Source: DUEL01 sp964580565
GTDB taxonomy: Bacteria; Chloroflexota; Anaerolineae; B4-G1; DUEL01
Assembly: GCA_964580565.1 (NCBI GenBank)
Contig: CAZOLN010000075.1
Coordinates: forward strand, 1-13,266
Direction: 5' to 3'
Length of the DNA stretch: 13,266 nucleotides
Shown here: positions 6,797 through 13,228 of the stretch, one piece after another
How the letters are laid out: each line of letters opens with the position of its first letter
Numbering within the stretch: position 1 is the stretch's first letter
The notes under the pieces: generated by a model
Told to the model about the DNA's origin: nothing
The model's input: the letters and a program-made list of their open reading frames with translations, nothing else
Databases searched by the model: none
Program-made: the position numbers and the translations under genes

Positions 6797-6811
6797 TATC
6801 GAAATTCGATA
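6797..6811. promoter_or_regulatory. Palindromic operator candidate for the PadR regulator
   Basis: TATCGAAATTCGATA is a perfect inverted repeat of seven bases around one central base. It begins two bases after the -10 box and covers the predicted start site, the position expected for an autorepressor site. A related half-site, TTATATCG, occurs at 6794-6801 and again at 6719-6726 nearer the divergent gene. PadR proteins commonly bind palindromes in their own promoters (family knowledge); binding here is inferred. Confidence 0.6.
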
Positions 6812-6824
6812 ACAAGGCAGACCG

Positions 6825-7130
6825 ATGCTACGATCGCTTTTCCTGGGGTTCATCCGCTTCCACATCCTTTACCACGCCACCCAGAGGCCGGTTTACGGGC
6901 TGTGGCTGATGGAGGAACTGGCCCGACACGGCTACTCCGTCAGTCCGGGCACGCTCTACCCCATCCTCCATCAGATGGAGAGGGCGGGGTACCTCGTCAG
7001 CGAGCGGCGCGTGGAGGGGGGACGGGTTCGAAAGTACTACACCGCCACCCCTGCCGGGCGGGCTCTGCTGGAAGAGGCGCGCATCCGCATCGCCGAACTG
7101 GCCTCCGAGGTGCTGGAGAAAGAGATATGA
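6825..7130 (+). CDS. PadR-family transcriptional regulator
   Basis: The 101-residue winged-helix regulator is expected to bind DNA as a dimer and respond to a small ligand. The PadR signature is clear: YGLWLMEEL (24-32), GYSVSPGTLYPILHQMERAGYL (recognition helix region, about 36-57), then the wing RRVEGGRVRKYY and TPAGRALLEE. The protein ends soon after the winged helix with a single short C-terminal helix (about 77-100), fitting the small PadR subfamily that dimerises through one helix. The start at 6825 has only a weak AAGG (6814-6817). The stop codon overlaps the start of the MFS gene (ATGA), so the two are translationally coupled. The natural reading is a ligand-released repressor of its own operon, as for PadR-controlled drug exporters; the ligand is unknown. 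Confidence 0.93.
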   Translation: MLRSLFLGFIRFHILYHATQRPVYGLWLMEELARHGYSVSPGTLYPILHQMERAGYLVSERRVEGGRVRKYYTATPAGRALLEEARIRIAELASEVLEKEI

Positions 7131-8353
7131 ACCGCCGCCCCCGCCTCTCCCCATTTCTATGGCTCTGCCTGATGGGCGGGCTGGCCATCTTCTCCTCCAC
7201 GATGAGCAAGAACCCGGCCCTCCCGCTCTTCATCCGCAGCCTGGGGGTGGAGGAGCGGACGCTGGGCTTCATCGCCGCCGCCAGCACCGTCACCGGCGTC
7301 GTGGTGAGCCTCCCTGCCGGCCTCCTCTCCGACCGGTGGGGGCGCTGGCGGGTGATCCGGCTCAGCCTCCTCATCTTCGCCTCCGCCCCGTTCCTCTACC
7401 TGCTGGTGCGCGCTCCCTGGCACCTGGTGCTGGTTCGGATCTACCACGGGCTGGCGACGGCGATCCTGGGGCCGGTGGCGCTGGCCGCCGTGGCCGACAC
7501 GTTCCAAGAGGGGCGGGGCGAGCGGATGGGGTGGTACGCCAGCGCGACGCTGGTCGGGCGGCTGATGGCCCCCACCGTAGGGGGGCTCCTCATCTTCGGT
7601 GACGACTTCCGCTGGGTGTACCTGGGCTGCGGCGTGGCAGGCCTGCTGGCCTTACTGGCGGGCACCCGCCTGCCCCACGTCCGTCGGGAGGGGGGACCGA
7701 CCGCGGAGAACGCAGGAAGAATTCCGAGGACCTCTGCGGCCTCGGCGCCCCTGCGGTGGAACGAACTATTGCTCACCAGCGGGATGGAGGCGGCCCAGTA
7801 TTTCGCCTACGGCGCGGTGGAGACCTTCCTGCCGCTCTACCTGCGCGGGCTGGGGTGGGAGCCCCGGGCCATCGGCCCGCTCTTCACCCTCCAGGTGGCG
7901 GTGCTGGCGGTGGCCCGGCCCTGGATGGGGCGGCTCTCCGACCGATGGGGGCGGAGGCGGCCGATCTTCCTCGGCCTGCTCGTGGGGGCGGGGGCGACGG
8001 CGGCGATGGGGTACGTCGCTGGCTGGGCGGCCATCGCTGCCCTGATCGGCCTCTTCGGCCTGGGGATGGCCGCGGTGACCGCCTCCACGGCCGCGCTGAT
8101 CTCCGAACTGAGTCCCAAGGAGGCCACCGGCGGCTCCCTGGGGATGCTCAGCAGCGTGATGGATGTGGGTCACGCCAGCGGGCCGATGCTGGCTGGCCTG
8201 GCGGTGAGCGCGTGGGGATACGGCCCCACCTTCGGCCTGGTGGGCGGGTTGCTGGCCGTCGCCGCCGCCCTCTTCGCCGTGGGTGGGGGAGGGGTGAACC
8301 ACAGAGGAGTAAACCACAGAGGCACGGAGGGCACGGAGGTCTCATCATTTTAG
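7127..8353 (+). CDS. MFS transporter (probable efflux), coupled to PadR
   Basis: The 408-residue polytopic membrane protein of the major facilitator superfamily shows motif A twice, GLLSDRWGRWRVI (65-77) and GRLSDRWGRRRPIF (268-281), after the second and eighth predicted membrane segments. About 12 hydrophobic segments are separated by a central hydrophilic loop (about 184-210). The start at 7127 overlaps the padR stop by 4 nt; extending further upstream in this frame would run through padR, so it was rejected. Control by PadR suggests export of a toxic or drug-like compound; the substrate is not readable. Two oddities stand out. The central loop is encoded by what looks like a decayed repeat (7700-7757). 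The last 20 or so residues (NHRGVNHRGTEGTEVSSF) are encoded by the left arm and loop of the hairpin repeat at 8313-8384, so the native C terminus has probably been replaced. Confidence 0.9.
   Translation: MNRRPRLSPFLWLCLMGGLAIFSSTMSKNPALPLFIRSLGVEERTLGFIAAASTVTGVVVSLPAGLLSDRWGRWRVIRLSLLIFASAPFLYLLVRAPWHLVLVRIYHGLATAILGPVALAAVADTFQEGRGERMGWYASATLVGRLMAPTVGGLLIFGDDFRWVYLGCGVAGLLALLAGTRLPHVRREGGPTAENAGRIPRTSAASAPLRWNELLLTSGMEAAQYFAYGAVETFLPLYLRGLGWEPRAIGPLFTLQVAVLAVARPWMGRLSDRWGRRRPIFLGLLVGAGATAAMGYVAGWAAIAALIGLFGLGMAAVTASTAALISELSPKEATGGSLGMLSSVMDVGHASGPMLAGLAVSAWGYGPTFGLVGGLLAVAAALFAVGGGGVNHRGVNHRGTEGTEVSSF
7700..7757 (+). repeat. Possible decayed repeat inside the MFS central-loop coding sequence
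   Basis: The stretch begins ACCGCGGAGAACGCAGG and ends CTCGGCGCCCCTGCGGT, so its ends are inverted with respect to each other, and it contains GACCTCTGCGGCC. It resembles degenerate CGCAGAGG/CCTCTGCG hairpin repeats known to me from environmental bacterial genomes. It is kept in frame and encodes the polar loop between the two halves of the transporter. The match is imperfect, so this is tentative. Confidence 0.3.
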
Positions 8354-8384
8354 AGATACTCTGTGTCCTCCGTGCCTCTGTGGT
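8313..8384. repeat. Dispersed hairpin repeat, copy 1 (MITE-like)
   Basis: A 26-bp left arm (8313-8338, starting ACCACAGAGGCACGGAGGGC) pairs with 8359-8384 (ending CCGTGCCTCTGTGGT) with two mismatches, both of the G-T type in RNA, around a 20-base loop. The first 11 bases are also duplicated just upstream (8297-8307). It contains the 3' end of the first MFS gene and ends 26 bases before the ChrB-like start codon. A near-identical copy lies at 10138-10208. It carries no transposase; as RNA it would be a strong hairpin that could attenuate read-through into the downstream genes. Confidence 0.93.
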
Positions 8385-8410
8385 GAATCTACTTTGAAAG
8401 GAGAAACGAG

Positions 8411-8851
8411 ATGAAGTGGGTTACCCGTGAGAACGTGAAAGTGGACCGCGTGGCCTGTCCCTGGCTGATCAAGCGGTTCATCGATCCCGATGCCGAGTTG
8501 CTCTTCGCGCCTCCCGACCAGGTGCTGGAGGTCGCCGAGCGGGAGGGAGCGATCTCCTACGACGCCCGGGGGAAGGGAAAGTACGACCATCGGGAGGGGA
8601 AGTGCACCTTCGAGGTCCTCGTCGAGGAGTTCAACCTGGACGACCCGGCCCTGCGGCTGCTGGCGGACATCGTCCACGGCGCCGACACCGCCGATCGGGA
8701 CTTCACCCCCCAGTCGCCGGGGCTGCGGGCCATCGCCGAGGGCTTCCACTACCTGGGCCTCCCGGACGAAGAGCGGCTCGCCCACGGCTTCGCCATCTAC
8801 GACGCCCTCTACGCCTGGTGCCAGCACACCCTCCAGAGTTCCACCTCCTAA
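8411..8851 (+). CDS. Chromate-resistance ChrB C-terminal-domain protein (stand-alone)
   Basis: The 146-residue soluble protein matches the C-terminal domain of ChrB (the chromate-resistance Pfam family I know as Chrome_Resist). Characteristic segments are KVDRVACPWLIKRFIDP (10-26), KYDHREGKCTFEVLVEEF (56-73), LADIVHGADTADRD (84-97) and GLRAIAEGFHYLG (102-114). The His, Asp and Cys residues in these blocks are plausible metal or oxyanion ligands. The N-terminal ChrB domain is absent, and the length fits a complete single-domain protein rather than a truncation. A good AAAGGAGA site (8396-8403) precedes the ATG. The gene is 40 nt upstream of an MFS transporter on the same strand, and no ChrA exporter is present in the window. 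In characterised systems ChrB acts with ChrA as a chromate-responsive regulator or accessory protein; here it probably serves the adjacent MFS protein, and chromate as the substrate is not proven. Confidence 0.88.
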   Translation: MKWVTRENVKVDRVACPWLIKRFIDPDAELLFAPPDQVLEVAEREGAISYDARGKGKYDHREGKCTFEVLVEEFNLDDPALRLLADIVHGADTADRDFTPQSPGLRAIAEGFHYLGLPDEERLAHGFAIYDALYAWCQHTLQSSTS

Positions 8852-8853
8852 CC

Positions 8854-8874
8854 CTGCATCCTGCATCCTGCATC
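8854..8874. repeat. Three tandem CTGCATC heptamers in the ChrB-MFS gap
   Basis: Exact units at 8854-8860, 8861-8867 and 8868-8874 fill more than half of the 40-nt gap between the two genes. The ribosome-binding site GAGGTGA follows at 8880-8886. A short slippage-prone tract here could vary the spacing between the genes, but it lies outside both reading frames. Confidence 0.97.
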
Positions 8875-8891
8875 CTATCGAGGTGAGTGCA

Positions 8892-10136
8892 ATGACCACA
8901 TCCAAACCCAAAACCCGACTCTCCCTCCGCTCCCTGCCCCGCAACATCTGGGCGGTGAGCCTGACCAGTTTCTTCATGGACATCTCCAGCGAGATGGTCC
9001 TGAACATCCTCCCCCTCTTCCTCTCCAACGTGCTGGGGGTGAAGACCAACATCATCGGCCTGATCGAGGGGATCGCCGAGGCGACGGCGAGCCTCTTGAA
9101 GGTCTTTTCCGGCTGGCTGTCCGACCGGCTCCGCGCCCGCAAGTGGCTGGCGGTCGGGGGCTACGCCCTCTCCGCCTTCTCCAAACCGTTCTTCTACTTC
9201 GCCAACTCGTGGGGGATGGTGGCCGGGGTGCGCTGGGCGGACCGGGTGGGCAAGGGGATCCGCACCGCCCCCCGGGACGCGCTGGTGGCCGATTCCATCT
9301 CCGAGGAGCATCGGGGGCTGGCCTTCGGCTTCCACCGGGCGGCCGACACCGGCGGGGCGGTCCTGGGGATCCTGATCGCGCTGGCGGTGGTCTGGGCGGC
9401 CCAGAGGGGAGCGGCCCACCTGAGCCGCGCCACCTTCCAGGTGGTGGTCCTCATCAGCCTGGTCCCGGCCTTCCTGGCCGTGCTCTCCCTGGCCCTGGGC
9501 GCACAGGACGTGCCGGTGAAGGCGGTCCGCGAGCGTCCCCGCATCTCCTTCCGAGGGCTGGGCCGACGGTTCGCCATCTTCATGCTGATCGTCGGCCTGT
9601 TCGACCTGGGCAACTCCTCCGACGCCTTCCTGATCCTCCGGGCCCAGGAGCGCGGCCTGAGCGTCGTCGGCGTGCTGGGGATGCTGGCCACCTTCAACGC
9701 GGTCTACGCCCTCGTCTCCACCCCCGCAGGCTCCCTCTCCGACCGGATCGGACGGCGGCGGATCATCATCGGGGGATGGCTGGTCTACGCCGCCATCTAC
9801 CTGGGGGTGGCCCTGGCCCGCACCGGCTGGCAGGTCTGGCTCCTCTACGCCCTCTACGGGATCTACTACGGCCTGGCCTACGGCACCACCAAAGCGATGG
9901 TGGCCGACATCGTGCCGGTCCACCTGCGGGGGACCGCCTACGGCACCTACAACGCGGTGCTGGGCATCCTGGACTTCCCCGCCTCGGTGATCGCGGGGGT
10001 GCTGTGGCAGGGGATCGGAGCCTGGTCGGGGTTCGGCCCCTCGGCCCCCTTCTACTTCGGCGCGGCGATGGCGCTGGCGGCGGCGGTGCTGATGGCGACG
10101 GCGATGCCCGCCACGCCGTTGGAGGGGAAGAAATAG
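8892..10136 (+). CDS. MFS transporter paired with the ChrB-like protein
   Basis: The 414-residue integral membrane protein of the major facilitator superfamily has about 12 predicted membrane segments. Motif A appears as GWLSDRLRARKWL (74-86) and again as GSLSDRIGRRRII (280-292). Two conserved blocks stand out: RWADRVGKGIRTAPRDALVADS (113-134) and DLGNSSDAFLILRAQERG (238-255); both mark an MFS subfamily distinct from the first transporter at 7127. The ATG at 8892 was chosen because GAGGTGA sits just upstream and the protein begins directly with the first membrane-facing region; the open frame extends further 5' only through the ChrB-like gene. It likely forms an operon with that gene and would export its cognate toxic ion or molecule. 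The stop is followed immediately by the second hairpin repeat, which separates it from the convergent DUF5107 gene. The substrate is inferred from the neighbour only. Confidence 0.9.
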   Translation: MTTSKPKTRLSLRSLPRNIWAVSLTSFFMDISSEMVLNILPLFLSNVLGVKTNIIGLIEGIAEATASLLKVFSGWLSDRLRARKWLAVGGYALSAFSKPFFYFANSWGMVAGVRWADRVGKGIRTAPRDALVADSISEEHRGLAFGFHRAADTGGAVLGILIALAVVWAAQRGAAHLSRATFQVVVLISLVPAFLAVLSLALGAQDVPVKAVRERPRISFRGLGRRFAIFMLIVGLFDLGNSSDAFLILRAQERGLSVVGVLGMLATFNAVYALVSTPAGSLSDRIGRRRIIIGGWLVYAAIYLGVALARTGWQVWLLYALYGIYYGLAYGTTKAMVADIVPVHLRGTAYGTYNAVLGILDFPASVIAGVLWQGIGAWSGFGPSAPFYFGAAMALAAAVLMATAMPATPLEGKK

Positions 10137-10137
10137 C

Positions 10138-10208
10138 ACCACAGAGGCACGGAGGGCACAGAGGAATCTCTGTTAGAGAGAACTCCGTGCCCCCTGTGCC
10201 TCCGTGGT
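10138..10208. repeat. Dispersed hairpin repeat, copy 2 (MITE-like)
   Basis: The left arm 10138-10163 is identical to copy 1 except at one position. It pairs with 10183-10208 (ending CCCTGTGCCTCCGTGGT) with four mismatches. The 19-base loop contains its own small inverted repeat, TCTCTGTTAGAGA. It begins one base after the MFS stop and ends four bases before the stop of the convergent gene, so it fills the whole gap and may act as a two-way transcription stop. Orientation is the same as copy 1. Confidence 0.93.
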
Positions 10209-10212
10209 TACA

Positions 10213-11730
10213 TCACCGCCCTGCTCGGAGGAGGGTCTCTCCTCCTTCCAGCACCTCCACCTCCCACGGGCCCTCGCCGGGCCCCCACGTGGCGCGGAAG
10301 GGGCAGCCCGGGCCGACGTCGGCCTCCCAGCGGGCTGCCTCCACCCCGCTCTGATACAGCACGACGGTCGCCTTGAGGGGGCGGACCGTCTCCACGGCGA
10401 CCTCCACCCCGTCCCCTGTCGGCGTCAGCCGGACCGCGCCCTCGGCGTTGGCCCAGGTGAACCCGCCCATCCCGCTCAGGGCGTACCAGGTCTCGGTCCA
10501 GCCGACGCTCTCCCCCGGCCCCAACGTGGCGTAGTCCCAGAAGGTGGGGGTCAGCCCACCCCACAACTCGACGTACCGGCTCCCGTCGTCGGTCCACAGG
10601 CCGGGGTCGAGGCCGCCCGGGCAGAACAACTTGACCCCGCGCACCCACGTCGGCGCGGTGCGGACGATCCCCTGGTCGGCCCCCAGGTCGTAGGCCCCGG
10701 CGAAGCCCGCGTCCGCCGCCCCCGGCGCGAAGACCCCCAGCCACGACCGCCACTCCGCGTAGCGGCTGAAGTCCCGCCCGTCGTGGACCGGCCAGGCCAT
10801 CGTGCCGCCGGGGCCGGGGAGGGAGGGGTCGCCGGTGGAGTGGACGATGACCTCCGAGGTCGGCAGGACGAAGGTGAGGTCGGGCGAGGGGGCGTTGAGG
10901 TCGGAGAGGGTGAGCATCCCGTTGGCCCAGAACTGGAATTGATGTGTTTCCGAGGTAGAGTTGGTGATGCGGGGGGTGACGCGGACACGGGCGGTCCCCG
11001 GGTCCACCTGGACCGTCACCTCGACGGTCAACCCGGTCCGGTCGTCGGTATCCCAGACGCGCACCCCGTTCCGGAGGAGTTGGTAGGCCCAGGGCCGGTA
11101 CTCGTTCAGGCCGTGCTCCTCGGTGGGGAAGGCCCATTCGATCCCACCGGTGGCGAACCACCAGCCGCGGTAGCCCCAACGGGTCGGTTTGACCACCGGG
11201 TTGGCGTAGAGGAGTTGCCGGCCGGTGGTCCGGTCGGTCCAGCGGAGGATCCGCCCACCCAGGTCGGGCACCACCACCAGTTGGACGTACTCGTTCTGGA
11301 CGAAGACGGCGCGGTAGGTGCGGGGGGCCGGTGGGCCGACCGCGTCGAAGTCCAGGCGGGGGTAGGGGTAGATGGGGTCGTCGGGGGCGGTAGGGACCAG
11401 GGCCTGCTCCCAGCCGTAGGTGTTCAGCGTGACCTCCCCCTCCCAGACGGCGACGGGGGGCGGAAGAGGCGGCGTGGCCGTGGGGGGCGGCGGAGTCGCC
11501 GTCGGCTGCCGGGTGACGGTGGGCGATGGGGGAACGGGGGACGGCGTGGAGGAGGGGGACGGGGAGGGTTGGGGCGACGGCGTGAGGGTGGCGGTGGGCG
11601 GTGGAAGGGTCGGCGCAGGCCGGGGGGTGGGGGTGTCGGGGGTGGGGACGTGGAGCGTCGGCGGCGGGGCGCAGGCCGTCAGGAGGAGTAGGTAGAAGAG
11701 GAGCAGGCGGAGGATCGTTTTGGACCTCAT
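10213..11730 (-). CDS. DUF5107-type lipoprotein (mutarotase-like fold)
   Basis: The 505-residue predicted lipoprotein begins MRSKTI, then a hydrophobic segment and the lipobox LLTAC (Cys20). A long Pro/Thr/Ser linker (21 to about 92) holds the C-terminal part away from the membrane. That part (about 105-415) matches what I know as DUF5107, related to galactose-mutarotase-like beta-sandwich proteins. Its blocks include VQLVVVPDLGGRILRW (148-163), GGIEWAFPTEEHG (195-207), HQFQFWANG (263-271) and LWGGLTPTFWDY (389-400). The family suggests carbohydrate recognition or processing outside the cell; no activity is proven. The start is uncertain: ATG at 11736 (two residues longer) is equally placed, neither has a clear ribosome-binding site, and a GTG at 11820 would add 30 residues before the signal and overlap purB, so it is unlikely. 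It follows purB on the same strand across a gap holding a palindromic repeat. Confidence 0.87.
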   Translation of the reverse strand: MRSKTILRLLLFYLLLLTACAPPPTLHVPTPDTPTPRPAPTLPPPTATLTPSPQPSPSPSSTPSPVPPSPTVTRQPTATPPPPTATPPLPPPVAVWEGEVTLNTYGWEQALVPTAPDDPIYPYPRLDFDAVGPPAPRTYRAVFVQNEYVQLVVVPDLGGRILRWTDRTTGRQLLYANPVVKPTRWGYRGWWFATGGIEWAFPTEEHGLNEYRPWAYQLLRNGVRVWDTDDRTGLTVEVTVQVDPGTARVRVTPRITNSTSETHQFQFWANGMLTLSDLNAPSPDLTFVLPTSEVIVHSTGDPSLPGPGGTMAWPVHDGRDFSRYAEWRSWLGVFAPGAADAGFAGAYDLGADQGIVRTAPTWVRGVKLFCPGGLDPGLWTDDGSRYVELWGGLTPTFWDYATLGPGESVGWTETWYALSGMGGFTWANAEGAVRLTPTGDGVEVAVETVRPLKATVVLYQSGVEAARWEADVGPGCPFRATWGPGEGPWEVEVLEGGETLLRAGR

Positions 11731-11745
11731 TTCCATCAGGGCATC

Positions 11746-11781
11746 GCCGGTAGGGGCGCAGGGCCCCGCGTCCCTACCGGC
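11746..11781. repeat. 36-bp near-perfect palindrome between purB and the DUF5107 gene
   Basis: The halves GCCGGTAGGGGCGCAGGG (11746-11763) and CCCCGCGTCCCTACCGGC (11764-11781) pair at 16 of 18 positions. The GTAGGGGCG...CCCTAC core is of a type I recall as a dispersed palindrome in Chloroflexota and Cyanobacteria, and it is unrelated to the two other repeat families in the window. It lies between the purB stop and the next start codon on the minus strand, so it would form a hairpin in a purB-lipoprotein transcript. Confidence 0.85.
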
Positions 11782-11785
11782 GGGA

Positions 11786-11807
11786 GGGTGGGGTTTACCC
11801 CCCACCC
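11786..11807 (-). terminator. GC hairpin at the purB 3' end (weak terminator candidate)
   Basis: GGGTGGGG (11786-11793) and CCCCACCC (11800-11807) can pair as an 8-bp stem around a 6-base loop that contains the purB stop codon (TAA, 11797-11795). No U-tract follows, so efficient intrinsic termination is unlikely; it may slow transcription or stabilise the end. Confidence 0.3.
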
Positions 11808-13207
11808 CTCGTTCCTCCACACCGCCGCCGGATCTCCTGGGCCAGCGCGCGGGCCCGGTCGGGCGCGTCGCCCACGTAGCCGGTGGCGTCCAGCAACCCG
11901 CGGATGCGGTCCGGCGGGAGGTAGGCGGTGAGGCGCGGGTCGGAGGCCAGGAGATCGGGCAGGGGGTTGGGCTGGCCCGCCCGCACCGATTCCCAGGCAG
12001 CCATCGAGTGGACCCGCAGCACCTCGTGCATCGCCTGCCGGTCCGCCCCGGCCTTGACCAACTCCATCAGCAGCCGCTCGGTGGCGGCGAAGGTGCCGTA
12101 GGCGTCCAGGTTACGGGCGATGGCGTCTCCATCCAACACCAGCCCCCGCACCAGCCGCGCGGCGCGGAGGAGCATCTCGTCGGCCGCCAGGAACGCGCCG
12201 GGGAGGATCAGCCGCCGGTTGGCCGAGTCGTCCAGGGTGCGCTCCAGGAGCGACCCCGCCGCGTTCTCCCAGGCCACCGCGGGCAGCGCGGCCACGTACC
12301 GGGCCAGGGAGCAGATGTTCTCGGCGTTGATGGGGTTGCGCTTGAAGGGCATCGCGCTGGAGCCGACCTGGGCCCGCCCGAAGGGCTCGCTCCACTCGCC
12401 GAGGGGCGGGGATTGGAGCAGTCGCAGGTCAAACCCGAACCGGTGGAGGCTCTGCGCGATCCCTGCCAGCACGGTCAACACCCGCCACTCCTGCTTGCGC
12501 GGGGCCACCTGGGTGGCGACCGGGAAGGGCTCCAGGCCCAGGTGGTCCATCACCCGCCGCTCCAGGTCGGCGGGGGTCCAGCCGGTCCCCTGGAGCAGTT
12601 GGGCATAGGCGGCGGAGGTCCCCACGGCCCCTTTAAACCCCTTCCCCCGCAGCGACGCCCGCAGCCGGTCCACCGCCTCTAGGTCGGCCAACAGGTCCTG
12701 GCCGTACTGAGCCAGCCGGTAGCCTACGGTGGTCGGCTCGGCCGGCTGGAGGTGGGTGTAGCCGATGCAGGCCAGGTCGGCCGTCTCCTCGATGCGGTCG
12801 GCGAGGGCCAGGAGCAGGTCGGTCAGCCGCCGGCGGATGAGGTCCAGCGACTCCCGGACGCGCAGCACGTCGGCGTTGTCCTTGACGTCCTCGCTGGTGG
12901 CCCCCAAGTGGAGGATCGGCCCACCGAGGGGACACTGCTCGGCGAAGGTCCGCAGTTCGGCCATCAGGTCGTGGCGGAGTTCGGCCTCCAGTTGGGCCGC
13001 CCGCTCCAGGTCGATCTCCTCCTGATGGGCCTCCAGGTCGGCCACCTGCTCGGGGGTGACCAGCCCGGCCTCCTGCTGCGCCCGCGCCAGCGCCACCCAG
13101 ATGCGCCGCCAGAGCCTGCGCCGGTGGACCTCGCTCCAGATCCGGCGCATCTCCTCGGAGCCGTACCGCCAGGTGAACGGGGAGAGGTAGGTGGAGTGGT
13201 CGAACAT
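11795..13207 (-). CDS. purB: Adenylosuccinate lyase
   Basis: The enzyme works twice in purine synthesis, splitting fumarate from SAICAR (giving AICAR) and from adenylosuccinate (giving AMP); it is a cytoplasmic homotetramer. The 470-residue protein has the three conserved regions of the fumarase/aspartase superfamily: HLGATSEDVKDNAD (100-113), GYTHLQPAEPTTVGYR (149-164, with the catalytic His152) and the flexible signature loop GSSAMPFKRNPINAE (282-296) with the catalytic serine. The N-terminal TYLSPFTWRYGSEEMRRIWSE resembles the longer, animal-like form of the enzyme. The start at 13207 was chosen for its strong GAGGAGGT (13220-13213) five bases upstream; the ATG at 13246 would add 13 residues without such a site. 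It is co-directional with the DUF5107 lipoprotein gene. A related lyase (argininosuccinate lyase, carboxymuconate cycloisomerase) is much less likely given the signature. Confidence 0.95.
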   Translation of the reverse strand: MFDHSTYLSPFTWRYGSEEMRRIWSEVHRRRLWRRIWVALARAQQEAGLVTPEQVADLEAHQEEIDLERAAQLEAELRHDLMAELRTFAEQCPLGGPILHLGATSEDVKDNADVLRVRESLDLIRRRLTDLLLALADRIEETADLACIGYTHLQPAEPTTVGYRLAQYGQDLLADLEAVDRLRASLRGKGFKGAVGTSAAYAQLLQGTGWTPADLERRVMDHLGLEPFPVATQVAPRKQEWRVLTVLAGIAQSLHRFGFDLRLLQSPPLGEWSEPFGRAQVGSSAMPFKRNPINAENICSLARYVAALPAVAWENAAGSLLERTLDDSANRRLILPGAFLAADEMLLRAARLVRGLVLDGDAIARNLDAYGTFAATERLLMELVKAGADRQAMHEVLRVHSMAAWESVRAGQPNPLPDLLASDPRLTAYLPPDRIRGLLDATGYVGDAPDRARALAQEIRRRCGGTRGGG

Positions 13208-13222
13208 CCCATACCTCCTCGT

Positions 13223-13228
13223 ATAATA
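13223..13228 (-). promoter_or_regulatory. purB: Possible -10 box of purB
   Basis: TATTAT on the minus strand, in an AT-rich patch, ends 15 bases before the purB start codon. No convincing -35 lies 16-18 bases upstream. An 11-bp palindrome, GGATACTATCC (13252-13262), lies near the window edge and could be part of a regulator site, but the view is cut off there. Confidence 0.3.

Noticed and set aside
8297..8384. CRISPR-like repetition near the MFS 3' end
   Set aside because: The repeated AACCACAGAGG units are the arm of a hairpin element plus one local duplication; there is no series of equal repeats with unique spacers and no cas gene.
8703..10142. Minus-strand open frame of 479 codons
   Set aside because: Antisense shadow of the ChrB-like and MFS genes; composition dominated by Gly/Asp/Gln/His, with no family pattern.
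10204..11691. Plus-strand open frame of 495 codons
   Set aside because: Antisense to the DUF5107 lipoprotein; Gly/Val/Arg-rich, ending in a Gly/Arg run that mirrors the Pro/Thr linker of the real gene.
11731..11820. Longer DUF5107 protein from the GTG at 11820
   Set aside because: It would place 30 hydrophilic residues before the lipoprotein signal, overlap purB, and translate the palindromic repeat.
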